64,000 nucleotides of DNA from Streptomyces sp. AC512_CC834 (GCF_019049325.1 NZ_JAGMUO010000055.1:28251-92250); one strand, 5' to 3'; positions 7,446 to 16,576 are shown, counted from the first letter of the stretch. The notes: generated by a model not told the origin, from the sequence alone. Translations and numbers: made by a program.

Positions 7446-8624
7446 TTACGAGGCCTCGGGCTTGTCGTGGTTGTGGCCGTGGTTGTTGTGATTGTTGTGG
7501 TTGTTGTTGTGGGTGGTGGGTGGTGGGTTCTTCGCGTGGGTGCGCAGGCGGGCCGTGACGTCCTCGGGGGGCAGGAAGCGGGACCAGCGTTCCGGGAACT
7601 CGGAGGGCATGTCGGGGTCGCTGTCGCCGGCGGCGGCGGAGGTGCGGGCCACGTACTCGGCGACCTGGGCCTGGCGCAGCCGCTCGTTGGCCTCGCGGGC
7701 CGCGGCGGTCGCGGCGGCCGGCCACACCCGGTCGATGGCGGCGTTGACGGCGGCGCCGACGAGCACCGCGAACGCGGACACGCCGATCCACAGCAGCACG
7801 GCGACGGGCGCGGCCAGGGAGCCGTAGATGGTGGGGCCCTCGACCGTGTTGGTGAGGTAGATGCGCAGCAGGAAGCTGCCGAACACCCACATGGCGAGGG
7901 CGACCAGCGCGCCGGGGATGTCCTCGATCCACGGGGAGCGCACGGGCACGGACACGTGGTACAGCGTGGTCAGGAACGCCACCGACAGGATGATCACGAC
8001 CGGCCAGTACAGCACCTGTACGACCGTCGTCGACCAGGGCACGATCCGCACCACGGCGTCCGGTCCCGCCACCATCAACGGCAGCGCGATCGACCCGATC
8101 AGCAGCGCGACGATGAACAGCAGGAAGGCCATCAGGCGGGTCCTGACGATGCCCCGGACGCCGTCGAGGCCGTACATCACGGTGATGGTGTCGATGAAGA
8201 CGTTCACCGCGCGGGAGCCCGACCACAGGGCGAACAGGAAGCCGATGGAGATGACGTCGGGCCGGCCGCCCTTCATCACGTCGTCCAGGATCGGCTCGGT
8301 GATCTGCTTGACGCCCTTCTCGGAGAGCACCGCGCGGGAGGCGTCCAGGATGTTGTCGCGCAGGCTCTCGGTGGTGTCGGAGCCGATCCAGGAGTCGACG
8401 TAGCCGAGCAGTCCGAGGAGGCTCAGCAGCAGGGGCGGCACCGAGAGCAGGGTGAAGAACGCGGCCTCGGCGGCCAGGCCGAGGATGCGGTACTCCATGC
8501 ACGAGTTGACCGTGTCCTTGAGCAGCAGCCAGGCGGTCCTGCGTTTGGAGACGTTCCGGTACAGAACCCGGGCGCGGTGGAGCCGGCCCGGGGGCCGTTC
8601 GGGGGATTCACTTGCTGGCTGCAC
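7446..8624 (-). CDS. YihY/BrkB-family inner-membrane protein
   Basis: A 392-residue integral membrane protein of the YihY/virulence factor BrkB family with about six hydrophobic segments, for example AAFFTLLSVPPLLLSLLGLL and MAFLLFIVALLIGSIALPLM, and the family segment FGSFLLRIYLTN. A cytosolic C-terminus follows the last helix. It ends in a striking His/Asn-rich tail (HNNNHNNHNNHGHNHD) encoded by a CAC/AAC microsatellite at about 7461-7512. The tail could bind metal ions or be a slippage product. The family's function is unsettled. Confidence 0.9.
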   Translation of the reverse strand: MQPASESPERPPGRLHRARVLYRNVSKRRTAWLLLKDTVNSCMEYRILGLAAEAAFFTLLSVPPLLLSLLGLLGYVDSWIGSDTTESLRDNILDASRAVLSEKGVKQITEPILDDVMKGGRPDVISIGFLFALWSGSRAVNVFIDTITVMYGLDGVRGIVRTRLMAFLLFIVALLIGSIALPLMVAGPDAVVRIVPWSTTVVQVLYWPVVIILSVAFLTTLYHVSVPVRSPWIEDIPGALVALAMWVFGSFLLRIYLTNTVEGPTIYGSLAAPVAVLLWIGVSAFAVLVGAAVNAAIDRVWPAAATAAAREANERLRQAQVAEYVARTSAAAGDSDPDMPSEFPERWSRFLPPEDVTARLRTHAKNPPPTTHNNNHNNHNNHGHNHDKPEAS

Positions 8625-8734
8625 GCCCTAAAGGTATCCGCCGCGGGGGGTGGCGCTCATCCGCGGACGGTCCGCGGACGTCCACGGTTCCGTCCCGGCT
8701 CGCCGCGGGCGCACGGCACGGTAGGTTCACGTTC

Positions 8735-10378
8735 ATGGCAGGCAGTACCCACACCGTGACGAATCAGGCGCCGCCGCTGACCGGCTACGACGTCTTCACC
8801 GCCGACCGGGCCCTGACGGAGGCGGTCGAGCGGCACCTGGCCCCTCGGCTGCGTACGGAGGCGCTCGCGGAGCTGTCGGGCCTCGGCCGCGGTTGCGGCT
8901 CGCTCCAGACCCAGGAGTGGGGCGCGCGGGCCAACGACAATCCGCCGGTCCTGCGCACCCACGACCGCTACGGCCACCGCGTCGACGAGGTCGACTTCCA
9001 CCCGGCCTGGCACCGGCTGCTGGGCAAGGGCGTCTCGGCGGGTCTGACCGACGCCTGGTCCCGGCCGGGCGGGCATGTGCGGCGCGCGGCCGGTTTCCTC
9101 ATGTGGACCCAGGTGGACGCGGGCAACTGCTGTCCGCTGTCGATGACCCACGCCGCGGTGCCGGCCCTGCGCACCGACCCGGACCTGGCCGCCGAGTGGG
9201 AGCCGCGGCTGACCTCCCGCGTGTACGACCGGGAGCTGCGGCCCGCGCACCTGAAGGCCGGGGCGCTGTTCGGGATGGGCATGACGGAGAAGCAGGGCGG
9301 CAGCGACGTACGGGCGAACACCACCTCTGCGCGGCCGCTGGCCGAGGACGGGACGTACGAGCTGACCGGGCACAAGTGGTTCTGCTCGGCGCCGATGTCG
9401 GACGGTTTCCTGGTGCTGGCGCGGGCGCCGGGAGGGCTGACCTGCTTCCTGGTGCCGCGCGTGCTCGCCGACGGCACCCGCAACGTCTTCCTGATCCAGC
9501 GGCTCAAGGACAAGCTGGGCAACCGGTCCAACGCCTCCGCCGAGGTCGAGTTCGCCGGGACCTGGGCGCGCCGGGTCGGCGAGGAGGGGCGCGGGGTGCC
9601 CACGATCATCGACATGGTGGCGGCGACCCGGCTCGACTGCGTGCTGGGTTCGGCGGGGCTGATGCGGCAGGCGGTGACGCAGGCGGTGCACCACTGCGCG
9701 TACCGCGAGGCGTTCGGCGGGAAGCTGGTCGACAAGCCGCTGATGCGCAACGTCCTCGCGGACCTCGCGCTGGAGTCGGAGGCGGCGACCACGCCGGCGC
9801 TGCGGCTGGCGGCGGCGTACGACGCGGCCCAGGCCGGTGACGAGGGGGAGCGGGCGCTGCTGCGGCTGGTGGTGCCGGCGGCCAAGTACTGGGTGACCAA
9901 GCGGTGTGCGCCGGTGGCGGTGGAGGCGGCCGAGTGCCTGGGCGGCAACGGGTACGTGGAGGAGTCGGGCCTGCCCCGGCTGGTGCGCGAGTCGCCGCTG
10001 AACTCGATCTGGGAGGGCGCCGGGAACGTGCAGGCGCTGGACGTGCTGCGGGCGCTGGGACGGGAGCCGCAGGCACTGGACGCGTATCTGACGGAGGTGG
10101 GCCGGGCGCGCGGCGCCGATCACCGGCTGGACGGGGCGATCCGGGGGCTGCTGACGGAACTGGCCGACCTGGAGGCCGCCGAGGGGCGGGCGCGGCGTCT
10201 TGTGGAGCGGCTGGCGCTGGTGTTCCAGGGCGCGCTGCTGGTCCGGTACGCGCCGCCGGAGGTGGCCGACGCGTTCTGCGCCTCGCGGCTGGGCGGCGAC
10301 GGGGGCGCGGCCTTCGGCACGCTGCCGCCCACGCTGGACCTGGCGTCGGTGGTGGAGCGGGCCCGGCCGGTGGCCTGA
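8735..10378 (+). CDS. Acyl-CoA dehydrogenase, AidB-like
   Basis: A 547-residue flavoprotein of the acyl-CoA dehydrogenase superfamily with the extra N-terminal region typical of AidB/DNA-alkylation-response members. Visible features are GMGMTEKQGGSDVRANTT in the middle domain, the GHKWFCSAPMSDGFLVLARA flavin-side strand, and the C-terminal helical domain with CLGGNGYVEESGLPRLVRE and NSIWEGAGNVQALDVLRAL. AidB protects DNA against alkylation and retains weak dehydrogenase activity; whether this one is a repair or lipid/amino-acid catabolic enzyme is inferred only. ATG at 8735 is the clear start. Confidence 0.92.
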   Translation: MAGSTHTVTNQAPPLTGYDVFTADRALTEAVERHLAPRLRTEALAELSGLGRGCGSLQTQEWGARANDNPPVLRTHDRYGHRVDEVDFHPAWHRLLGKGVSAGLTDAWSRPGGHVRRAAGFLMWTQVDAGNCCPLSMTHAAVPALRTDPDLAAEWEPRLTSRVYDRELRPAHLKAGALFGMGMTEKQGGSDVRANTTSARPLAEDGTYELTGHKWFCSAPMSDGFLVLARAPGGLTCFLVPRVLADGTRNVFLIQRLKDKLGNRSNASAEVEFAGTWARRVGEEGRGVPTIIDMVAATRLDCVLGSAGLMRQAVTQAVHHCAYREAFGGKLVDKPLMRNVLADLALESEAATTPALRLAAAYDAAQAGDEGERALLRLVVPAAKYWVTKRCAPVAVEAAECLGGNGYVEESGLPRLVRESPLNSIWEGAGNVQALDVLRALGREPQALDAYLTEVGRARGADHRLDGAIRGLLTELADLEAAEGRARRLVERLALVFQGALLVRYAPPEVADAFCASRLGGDGGAAFGTLPPTLDLASVVERARPVA

Positions 10379-10392
10379 TCCCGCCGCGTGGC

Positions 10393-10430
10393 GCGGGGGT
10401 GGTGCTGCGCCGACACGGCACCACCCCCGC
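10393..10430 (+). terminator. Perfect 13-bp hairpin terminator
   Basis: GCGGGGGTGGTGC (10393-10405) pairs perfectly with GCACCACCCCCGC (10418-10430) around a 12-nt loop, 15 bp after the acyl-CoA dehydrogenase stop. There is no U-tract, as is usual for Streptomyces terminators. Confidence 0.8.
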
Positions 10431-10619
10431 CACACGGGCCCGTTCAGGCCGCGTACGCCGCTCGGGACGGCGTAGTTCAAGTTTGGACACCTGCAGGTCC
10501 GTCCACCAGGGTTGCAGGGGGTTGCAACTTGCGGTCGGCTGTGTGCGGACTGTGTCCTCGTGGCCCGGGCAACCGGTCACTATGAGACGAACATTCGGCT
10601 TCCGGAAGGACGAGGACCC

Positions 10620-11909
10620 GTGGCGCTCTCGCCGATGGACGTGACGCAGTTCGCCGCCGTCGACACGGCGCGTGCGGCCCGGATGCTCAGCGAGGTCCGC
10701 TCGGCGAGACTCTCGGGCGGGCGGGCTCCGGTGGCGCCGCGTCCGGTGATCGAGCAGTCCTGGGAGCGGATGCTGCGCGGCGGCGTCGATCCGGAGCACG
10801 ACTTCCGCTCCGGGCTGCTGTCCCCCGAGGAGGTACGGCGGCGGCGCGAGTCCTCGGAGCTGCGGCATGTGCTGCCGGTGCTGCGGGAGGCGCTGCTGTC
10901 GGTCGCGGACGTGGCCCACCACATCATGGTGGTCGCCGACGACGACGGCCGGGTGCTGTGGCGGGAGGGCAGCGCGCCGGTGCTGCGCAGGGCCGACGGG
11001 CTCGGGTTCGAACTGGGCGCGGACTGGCGGGAGGAGGTGGTCGGCACCAACGGCGTGGGGACGCCCGCGGTCACCCGGCGGCCCGTCCAGGTCTTCGCCT
11101 CGGAGCACTTCGTACGGTCCCAGGCGACCTGGACCTGTGCCGGGGCGCCCATCACCGACCCGCGCAGCGGGCTGCTGCTCGGCGTGGTCGACGTGAGCGG
11201 GCCGCTGGAGACGATGCATCCGGCGACGCTCGCCTGGGTCGACTCGGTGGCCAAGCTCGCCGAGGCCAGGCTGCGGGAGTTGCACACGCAGTCGTTGGAG
11301 CGGCTGCGGGCGGTGGCCGCGCCGGTGCTGGCCCGGCTTGCGGGGCGGGCGCTGGTGGCGGACCGGGACGGCTGGACGGCGGCGGTGACGGGGATGCCGT
11401 ACCTGGAGCGGGTGGTGCTGCCCAAGTCGCCGGAGGCGGGGGCACGGTGGCTGCCGGTGCTCGGGGCGTGCACCGTGGAGCCGCTTGCCGAGGGCTGGTT
11501 GGTGCGGGCCGCCGCCGAACCGGTGCCGCAGGGTGCCACCCGGATCGTGCTGGACCTCGGGCAGCCGCGCCGCTGGTCGGTACGGGTGCTGGGGGGCGCG
11601 GAGGACTGGGCCCGGGAACTGAGTCCCCGGCACGCGGAGTTGCTGTACCTGCTGGCGGTGCACCGGGGTGGTCGCAGCGCGGCCGGGCTGGCCGGGGACA
11701 TGTTCGGCGACCCGGCCCGCACGGTGACGGTCCGGGCCGAGATGTCGCGGGTCCGCAGGTATCTCGGGGCCTACTTGGAACACCGGCCGTATCGTTTCTG
11801 CGAAGACGCCGAGGTCGAGATCCTCCTGCCTCCCGACCCCCGCGACCTGCTCCCCCACTCGACGGCACCGGCGGTGATGGACGGCCGCGCGTCGACGGGG
11901 GTGCGGTAA
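10620..11909 (+). CDS. GAF-domain transcriptional regulator
   Basis: A 429-residue protein. It has an N-terminal helical region (RPVIEQSWERMLRGGVDPEH), a GAF sensor domain (about 100-215; HHIMVVADDDGRVLWREG, VVGTNGVGTPAV) and a C-terminal winged-helix-like segment (about 345-405, LSPRHAELLYLLAVH). It resembles the sensor half of AcoR-type activators but has no AAA+ sigma-54 domain, as is usual in actinomycetes. A GTG start at 10620 is preferred because AAGGACGAGG sits just upstream; ATG at 10635 is the alternative. It follows the acyl-CoA dehydrogenase after a terminator, so it is probably separately transcribed. Confidence 0.85.
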   Translation: MALSPMDVTQFAAVDTARAARMLSEVRSARLSGGRAPVAPRPVIEQSWERMLRGGVDPEHDFRSGLLSPEEVRRRRESSELRHVLPVLREALLSVADVAHHIMVVADDDGRVLWREGSAPVLRRADGLGFELGADWREEVVGTNGVGTPAVTRRPVQVFASEHFVRSQATWTCAGAPITDPRSGLLLGVVDVSGPLETMHPATLAWVDSVAKLAEARLRELHTQSLERLRAVAAPVLARLAGRALVADRDGWTAAVTGMPYLERVVLPKSPEAGARWLPVLGACTVEPLAEGWLVRAAAEPVPQGATRIVLDLGQPRRWSVRVLGGAEDWARELSPRHAELLYLLAVHRGGRSAAGLAGDMFGDPARTVTVRAEMSRVRRYLGAYLEHRPYRFCEDAEVEILLPPDPRDLLPHSTAPAVMDGRASTGVR

Positions 11910-11968
11910 GGGCGGGGTGCCGTAAGGGCGGGGCCGTTAGGGCGGGGGCGTTCGCCCACATCCACGGC

Positions 11969-11990
11969 GCCCGGGCCCTCCCGCCCGGGC
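11969..11990 (+). terminator. Hairpin after the GAF-regulator gene
   Basis: GCCCGGG (11969-11975) and CCCGGGC (11984-11990) form a 7-bp stem with an 8-nt loop. It lies 60 bp after the regulator stop and just after three short TAAGGGCGGGG-like direct repeats (about 11906-11946). Confidence 0.5.
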
Positions 11991-12171
11991 CTTCGTCGCG
12001 CCGAGCCTCCCGCCGCTCTCCCTACGCCGGGCGCCGGGTGTGGGGCGTGGGACGCAGGGCGTGGGGCCGTGGGGCGCAGGGCGCCGGTGCCACGGGACGT
12101 ACGCGGCATGGGTCCCCGCCCGGCCGGACACCCGCCGGGCCCCGCCCGGGCCCCCGGCGCCCGGCCGGGCC

Positions 12172-12400
12172 CCGGCGGAGGGCAGGGTGCCCGTCGCGGC
12201 GCGTTCCCGGGCTCCCCGGCACCCGCCCAGGGTCCCGGCGGAGGGCGGGTGCCCGTCCCGGCGCGTCCCGGGCCCCCTGACGCCCGCCCGGGGCCCCGCC
12301 GGAGGGCGGGTGCCCGTCCCGGCGCGTCCCGGGCGCCCTGACGCCCGCCCGGGGCCCCGGCGGAGGGCTGGTGCCCGTCACGGCCCGTCCCGGGCGCCAC
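12172..12400. repeat. Tandem array of about 61-bp GC-rich repeats
   Basis: Four imperfect copies start at 12172, 12235, 12296 and 12357 with periods of 63, 61 and 61 bp. Each begins CCGGCGGAGGGCGGGTGCCC or a close variant and continues with GTCCCGGCGCGTCCCGGG. The region 11910-12556 has no supportable gene. At its right end it holds an AT-richer patch (12410-12440) and a short inverted repeat CGTAG-6-CTACG (12469-12484) that could belong to the promoter of the next gene. The array is too regular and has no unique spacers, so it is not a CRISPR. Confidence 0.8.
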
Positions 12401-12556
12401 GGATGGCCGTAAAGACGGGTTGATTTCGCATAATTGCATCGTCCGCGTCCGCCGACCCGCCCGTCTGTCGTAGCATCGTCTACGGACCGCCCCATCCGCT
12501 CCTCGGTCAACGCGACCACCGTCGAGCGCAGTTGGACCGGTGCTCGTGGAGGTTCT

Positions 12557-13870
12557 ATGCAGCAGCGCGGCAGACACCGCCGGCGCAGACGGGGCAGGGC
12601 GCTGCGCGCGGCCCTGACCGGCGCGGCTCTCGCGCTGACCGGCGCCGCCACGCTGATCAGCGCCTCGCAGGCCACGGTCGCCGACGACCCCGGCGCCCTC
12701 AAACCCCTCACCTCCGCCACCGAGACCGACGCGCTGCGGCTGACGGAACACCGCGTACCGCGCCCCTGGCTCGACCGGCTCTCCGCCGCGATGGGCGAAC
12801 CGGTGGGCGTCGACGCCGTCCTCGACTCCGCCGACCACACACTGCGTGACTCCGCCGACTGCACGGCCGGGGAGCGGGAGGCCCTGCCGGTCTTCCCCGC
12901 CGCCACCCGCGCCTACTGCTGGGACGACGCCGACACCGAGGGCTGGCGCCCCGGCGCGGTCACCACCTCCGGGGACGCCGACGAGGACGGCCGCTGGGGC
13001 ACCCACCGCGTCATCCTCTCCGCCTGGTCCCGCGACGACGACACGCCCGAGGGCGGCCTCGCCCGGGTCTCCTTCGTCGACGCCGACGACCCCGCCCACC
13101 TCGGCTACACCTCGGCGCTCCTCGCCGTACCGGTCGACGGCGGCCACGACTACCGGGGGCTCGCCTCCCCCGTCACCGGCATGGTCTGGTACCAGGACAA
13201 GCTGCTGGTCACCACCGGCGCCGGGGACCGCGACGCGCTGTACGTGTACGACGTGGAACGGATCCAGCGGGCCACCACCACGGCGAACGCCGTCGGCCGG
13301 GTGCCCGGGGGCTGGGCGGCGAACGGCCACCGCTACGTGCTGCCCGCCGTCGCCTCCTACCGGCTCCCCGACACCGACGACGCCGCCCGGCCCGGCGCGA
13401 TCTCCCTGGACCGGGGCACGTCCCCCGACAGCCTGGTGGCGAGCGAACGGGTCGACGCGGACAGCGACCGCCCCACCCGGCTGTGGCGCTACGCGCTGCG
13501 CACGGGCACGGACCCCGATCGCACCGGACTGCCGGTCACCGACTCCGCCGGGCAGGTGGACGCGGTGGAGGCGTACGAGACCGGGGCCGCCGAGGTCGGC
13601 GGCGTGCTGTCGCACCGCCGGCCCGGCACGGCGGGCTCCGACTGGTACCTGGGGCGCGCGGCCGGTGGACAGGACGGGCGCGGCACCCTGTGGCGCCAGG
13701 ACTCGGAGGGCGCCCGGGCCACGGAGTGCGGGGCGGACCGGTCGCAGCGGTGCTGGAGCGGAGAGGCGGGCTCCCTGTCGTACTGGGCGCAGACCGGCGA
13801 GGTCTGGTCGCAGTCGGGCCGCATGCTGTTCGCGCTGCCCCTGACGTCGATCGAGGACGCGCTCGACTGA
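12557..13870 (+). CDS. Secreted protein of unknown function
   Basis: A 437-residue protein not recognised as a known enzyme. A basic N-terminus (QQRGRHRRRRRGRALRAA) and a hydrophobic run ALTGAALALTGAATLISA form a probable signal peptide ending near residue 40. The mature part has repeating strand-like segments (GLASPVTGMVWYQDKLLVTT, ALYVYDVERIQRA, RLWRYAL) that suggest a beta-propeller, and a run of Cys-containing tails (ATECGADRSQRCWSGEAGSL). The C-terminal VWSQSGRMLFALPLTSIE is typical of a secreted Streptomyces family whose role is unknown. ATG at 12557 has a GTGGAGG ribosome site. Confidence 0.75.
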   Translation: MQQRGRHRRRRRGRALRAALTGAALALTGAATLISASQATVADDPGALKPLTSATETDALRLTEHRVPRPWLDRLSAAMGEPVGVDAVLDSADHTLRDSADCTAGEREALPVFPAATRAYCWDDADTEGWRPGAVTTSGDADEDGRWGTHRVILSAWSRDDDTPEGGLARVSFVDADDPAHLGYTSALLAVPVDGGHDYRGLASPVTGMVWYQDKLLVTTGAGDRDALYVYDVERIQRATTTANAVGRVPGGWAANGHRYVLPAVASYRLPDTDDAARPGAISLDRGTSPDSLVASERVDADSDRPTRLWRYALRTGTDPDRTGLPVTDSAGQVDAVEAYETGAAEVGGVLSHRRPGTAGSDWYLGRAAGGQDGRGTLWRQDSEGARATECGADRSQRCWSGEAGSLSYWAQTGEVWSQSGRMLFALPLTSIEDALD

Positions 13871-13954
13871 CGGGCACGGGTGACGGGGTCCGGGTGACGG
13901 GCCCGTACGGGCGGGGATCGACAGATCCGCGAGGCGGATGATTCCCTGACCGGC

Positions 13955-14527
13955 ATGACCAACATCGCCGTGACCACGTGGTCCCTGGAGCAGACGGCGC
14001 CCACCGATCTGCTGCCGGCCGCCGCGCCGGAGGGGGACGTCCGGATCGTCCGCTCCGAGGTTCCCTCCCCCGAGTTCAGCCGGTTCCTGTACGCCTCGGT
14101 CGGCGGCGACATCCGCTGGACGGACCGGCTCGGCTGGAGCCACGCGCGGTGGCGGGAGCACCTGGAGCGGCCCGGCGTGGAGACCTGGGTCGCCCACGAC
14201 CACGGCACGCCCGCCGGGTACGTGGAGCTGACGCCCGGCGACGACGGGGTCGTGGAGATCGAGTACTTCGGCCTGATCCCGGCGTTCCGGGGCCGGCGCA
14301 TCGGCGGCCACCTCCTCTCGTACGGCACCGCCCGCGCGTGGGACCTGGCGGAGCGCTGGCCGGGGCTGGCCACGACGAAGCGTGTGTGGCTGCACACGTG
14401 CAGCAAGGACGGCGCGTACGCGATGGACAACTACCAGCGCCGCGGGTTCCACCTGTTCGACACCAAGGTGGAGGAAGAAGCGGAAGTGGCCACTCCGGGG
14501 CCGTGGCCGGGGGCTTTCCCTTCCTGA
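13955..14527 (+). CDS. GNAT-family N-acetyltransferase
   Basis: A 190-residue acetyltransferase. The acetyl-CoA binding motif A is IEYFGLIPAFRGRRIGGHLL (about 107-126), with the R-x-x-x-R/G-x-G pattern (FRGRRIGG), and motif B follows as NYQRRGFHLFDTKVE. It would transfer an acetyl group to an amine of an unknown small molecule or protein. It ends just before the promoter region of the sulfur operon and is probably not part of that operon. Confidence 0.88.
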   Translation: MTNIAVTTWSLEQTAPTDLLPAAAPEGDVRIVRSEVPSPEFSRFLYASVGGDIRWTDRLGWSHARWREHLERPGVETWVAHDHGTPAGYVELTPGDDGVVEIEYFGLIPAFRGRRIGGHLLSYGTARAWDLAERWPGLATTKRVWLHTCSKDGAYAMDNYQRRGFHLFDTKVEEEAEVATPGPWPGAFPS

Positions 14528-14565
14528 CCTGCGTCGACACGTCTGTTTTCGGCCGTGTGACCAAC

Positions 14566-14600
14566 GACACCCTTGTCTCACTCTACGGGACAAGGGTGTC
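14566..14600. promoter_or_regulatory. Perfect 12-bp inverted repeat before the sulfur operon
   Basis: GACACCCTTGTC (14566-14577) and GACAAGGGTGTC (14589-14600) are exact reverse complements with an 11-nt spacer. The right arm lies where the -35 box would be for a possible -10 box TAAGCT at 14613-14618. No U-tract follows. It is either the binding site of the operon's regulator or the terminator of the GNAT gene; position and symmetry favour an operator. Confidence 0.6.
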
Positions 14601-14653
14601 CGCATCTTGGATTAAGCTGGACCTGCTCCAGACCGCCGTGCCACGCTTCCGTC

Positions 14654-14737
14654 ATGCCTGGAACTGGAATTGCCTTGGTGAGTCGGCGGCACGTCGACCT
14701 CGGCCGCATGTCCAGCGCCATCTGTCCGGGCCGCTGA
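14654..14737 (+). CDS. Leader peptide of the sulfur-assimilation operon
   Basis: A 27-residue ORF, MPGTGIALVSRRHVDLGRMS then SAICPGR. This RRHVDLGRMSSAIC pattern is the one that recurs as a putative leader peptide upstream of sulfur genes in Streptomyces. It carries a single Cys codon, TGT, five codons from the stop, and ends 141 nt before sir. The family pattern and the cysteine suggest attenuation by cysteine supply. No strong ribosome site is visible. Confidence 0.8.
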   Translation: MPGTGIALVSRRHVDLGRMSSAICPGR

Positions 14738-14878
14738 GAGCACCCTCCAGCCCTTCCGGATTCCCCGCATTCGCCTGATTCCCGCGCAATGACGCGCACG
14801 TATGCCTCCCGTACGCCATGCGCCCATGCGCGCAGGTCAGAGCCGCTTTCCGCCTGTCCCGAAGGACGTGTCAAAACG

Positions 14879-16576
14879 ATGACCGCCACCCCACCCAAGC
14901 CTGCTGCCGCGACCCCACGCCGCAAGGTGAGCCGTCACCGCGGTGAGGGCCAGTGGGCGGCCGGGCACTTCACCCCGCTCAACGGGAACGAGCAGGCCAA
15001 GAAGGACGACGACGGTCTCAACGTTCGGACACGTATTGAGACGATCTACTCCAAGCGCGGTTTCGACTCGATCGACCCCGGCGACCTGCGCGGCCGGATG
15101 CGCTGGTGGGGGCTCTACACCCAGCGCCGCCAGGGGATCGACGGCGGCAAGACGGCGATTCTGGAGCCGGAGGAGCTGGACGACAGCTACTTCATGATGC
15201 GCGTCCGTATCGACGGCGGCGCGCTGACCACCGCGCAACTGCGCGTCATCGGCGAGATCTCGCAGGAGTTCGCGCGCGGCACGGCCGACATCACCGACCG
15301 GCAGAACGTCCAGTACCACTGGATCCGGATCGAGGACGTGCCCGAGATCTGGAACCGCCTGGAGGGCGTCGGCCTGTCCACGGTCACCGCCTGCGGCGAC
15401 ACGCCCCGCGTGATGATCGGCTCCCCGGTCGCGGGCATCGCCGAGGACGAGATCATCGACGGCACGCCGGCGCTCGAGGAGATGAAGCGCCGGGTCCTGA
15501 ACAACCCGGCGTACTCGAACCTCCCCCGCAAGTTCAAGACCGCGATCTCCGGGTCGCCGGTCCTTGACGTGGTGCACGAGATCAACGACGTGGCGTTCGT
15601 CGGCGTCGAGCACCCCGAGCACGGGCCGGGCTTCGACCTCTGGGTCGGCGGCGGGCTGTCCACCAACCCCAAGCTGGGCGTGCGCCTGAACGCCTGGGTG
15701 CCGATCGAGGACGTCCCGGACGTCTACGAGGGCGTCATCTCCATCTTCCGCGACTACGGCTACCGGCGGCTGCGCAACCGCGCCCGCCTGAAGTTCCTGG
15801 TCGCCGACTGGGGCGCGGAGAAGTTCCGCCAGGTCCTTGAGGACGAGTACCTGAAGCGGAAGCTGACCGACGGCCCGGCGCCGGCCGAGCCCACCAGCCG
15901 CTGGCGCGACCACATCGGCGTGCACCGGCAGCGCGACGGCCGCTACTACGTCGGCTTCGCCCCGCGCGTGGGCCGCGTGGACGGCACGATCCTGACCAAG
16001 GTCGCCGAACTGGCCGAGGCACACGGCTCGCAGCGCGTCCGCACCACCGTCGAACAGAAGATGATCGTCCTTGATGTCGAGGAGGGCCGGGTCGACTCCC
16101 TGGTGGAGTCCCTGGAGGCGCTCGACCTCACCGCCCGCCCCTCCACCTTCCGGCGCGGCACCATGGCCTGCACCGGCATCGAGTTCTGCAAGCTCGCCAT
16201 CGTCGAGACCAAGGCCCGCGGCTCCGCTCTGATCGACGAGCTGGAGCGCCGCCTCCCGGACTTCGACGAGCCCCTCACCATCAACCTCAACGGCTGCCCG
16301 AACGCCTGCGCCCGCATCCAGACCGCGGACATCGGTCTCAAGGGCCAGCTCATGCTCGACGAGCGGGGCGAGCAGGTCGAGGGATACCAGGTGCACCTGG
16401 GCGGCGCACTGGGCCTGGAACCCGGCTTCGGCCGCAAGGTGCGCGGCCTGAAGGTGACGGCGGAGGAGCTGCCGGACTACGTGGAGCGCGTCCTGACGCG
16501 CTACCGGGCCGAGCGGGAGGACGGCGAGCGCTTCGCCACCTGGGCGGCCCGCGCCTCCGAGGAGGCCCTGTCGTGA
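14879..16576 (+). CDS. sir: Ferredoxin-dependent sulfite (or nitrite) reductase
   Basis: A 565-residue siroheme/[4Fe-4S] enzyme that reduces sulfite to sulfide with ferredoxin as donor; it is in the nitrite/sulfite-reductase family. The cofactor cysteines are C-x5-C at 431 and 437 (CTGIEFC) and C-x3-C at 473 and 477 (CPNAC). Other landmarks are YHWIRIEDVPEIWNRLE and GLSTNPKLGVRLN. Nitrite reduction is a formal alternative, but the cys genes directly downstream make sulfite the likely substrate. ATG at 14879 has GAAGGACG upstream. It is the first structural gene of the operon. Confidence 0.95.
   Translation: MTATPPKPAAATPRRKVSRHRGEGQWAAGHFTPLNGNEQAKKDDDGLNVRTRIETIYSKRGFDSIDPGDLRGRMRWWGLYTQRRQGIDGGKTAILEPEELDDSYFMMRVRIDGGALTTAQLRVIGEISQEFARGTADITDRQNVQYHWIRIEDVPEIWNRLEGVGLSTVTACGDTPRVMIGSPVAGIAEDEIIDGTPALEEMKRRVLNNPAYSNLPRKFKTAISGSPVLDVVHEINDVAFVGVEHPEHGPGFDLWVGGGLSTNPKLGVRLNAWVPIEDVPDVYEGVISIFRDYGYRRLRNRARLKFLVADWGAEKFRQVLEDEYLKRKLTDGPAPAEPTSRWRDHIGVHRQRDGRYYVGFAPRVGRVDGTILTKVAELAEAHGSQRVRTTVEQKMIVLDVEEGRVDSLVESLEALDLTARPSTFRRGTMACTGIEFCKLAIVETKARGSALIDELERRLPDFDEPLTINLNGCPNACARIQTADIGLKGQLMLDERGEQVEGYQVHLGGALGLEPGFGRKVRGLKVTAEELPDYVERVLTRYRAEREDGERFATWAARASEEALS

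Noticed and set aside
12172..12400. CRISPR array
   Set aside because: The units are about 61 bp and adjoin directly with no unique spacers, and no cas genes are present.
11771..14605. Long minus-strand frame across the repeat array and the secreted protein
   Set aside because: It is an Arg/Pro-rich shadow of genes and repeats on the plus strand with no recognisable motif.
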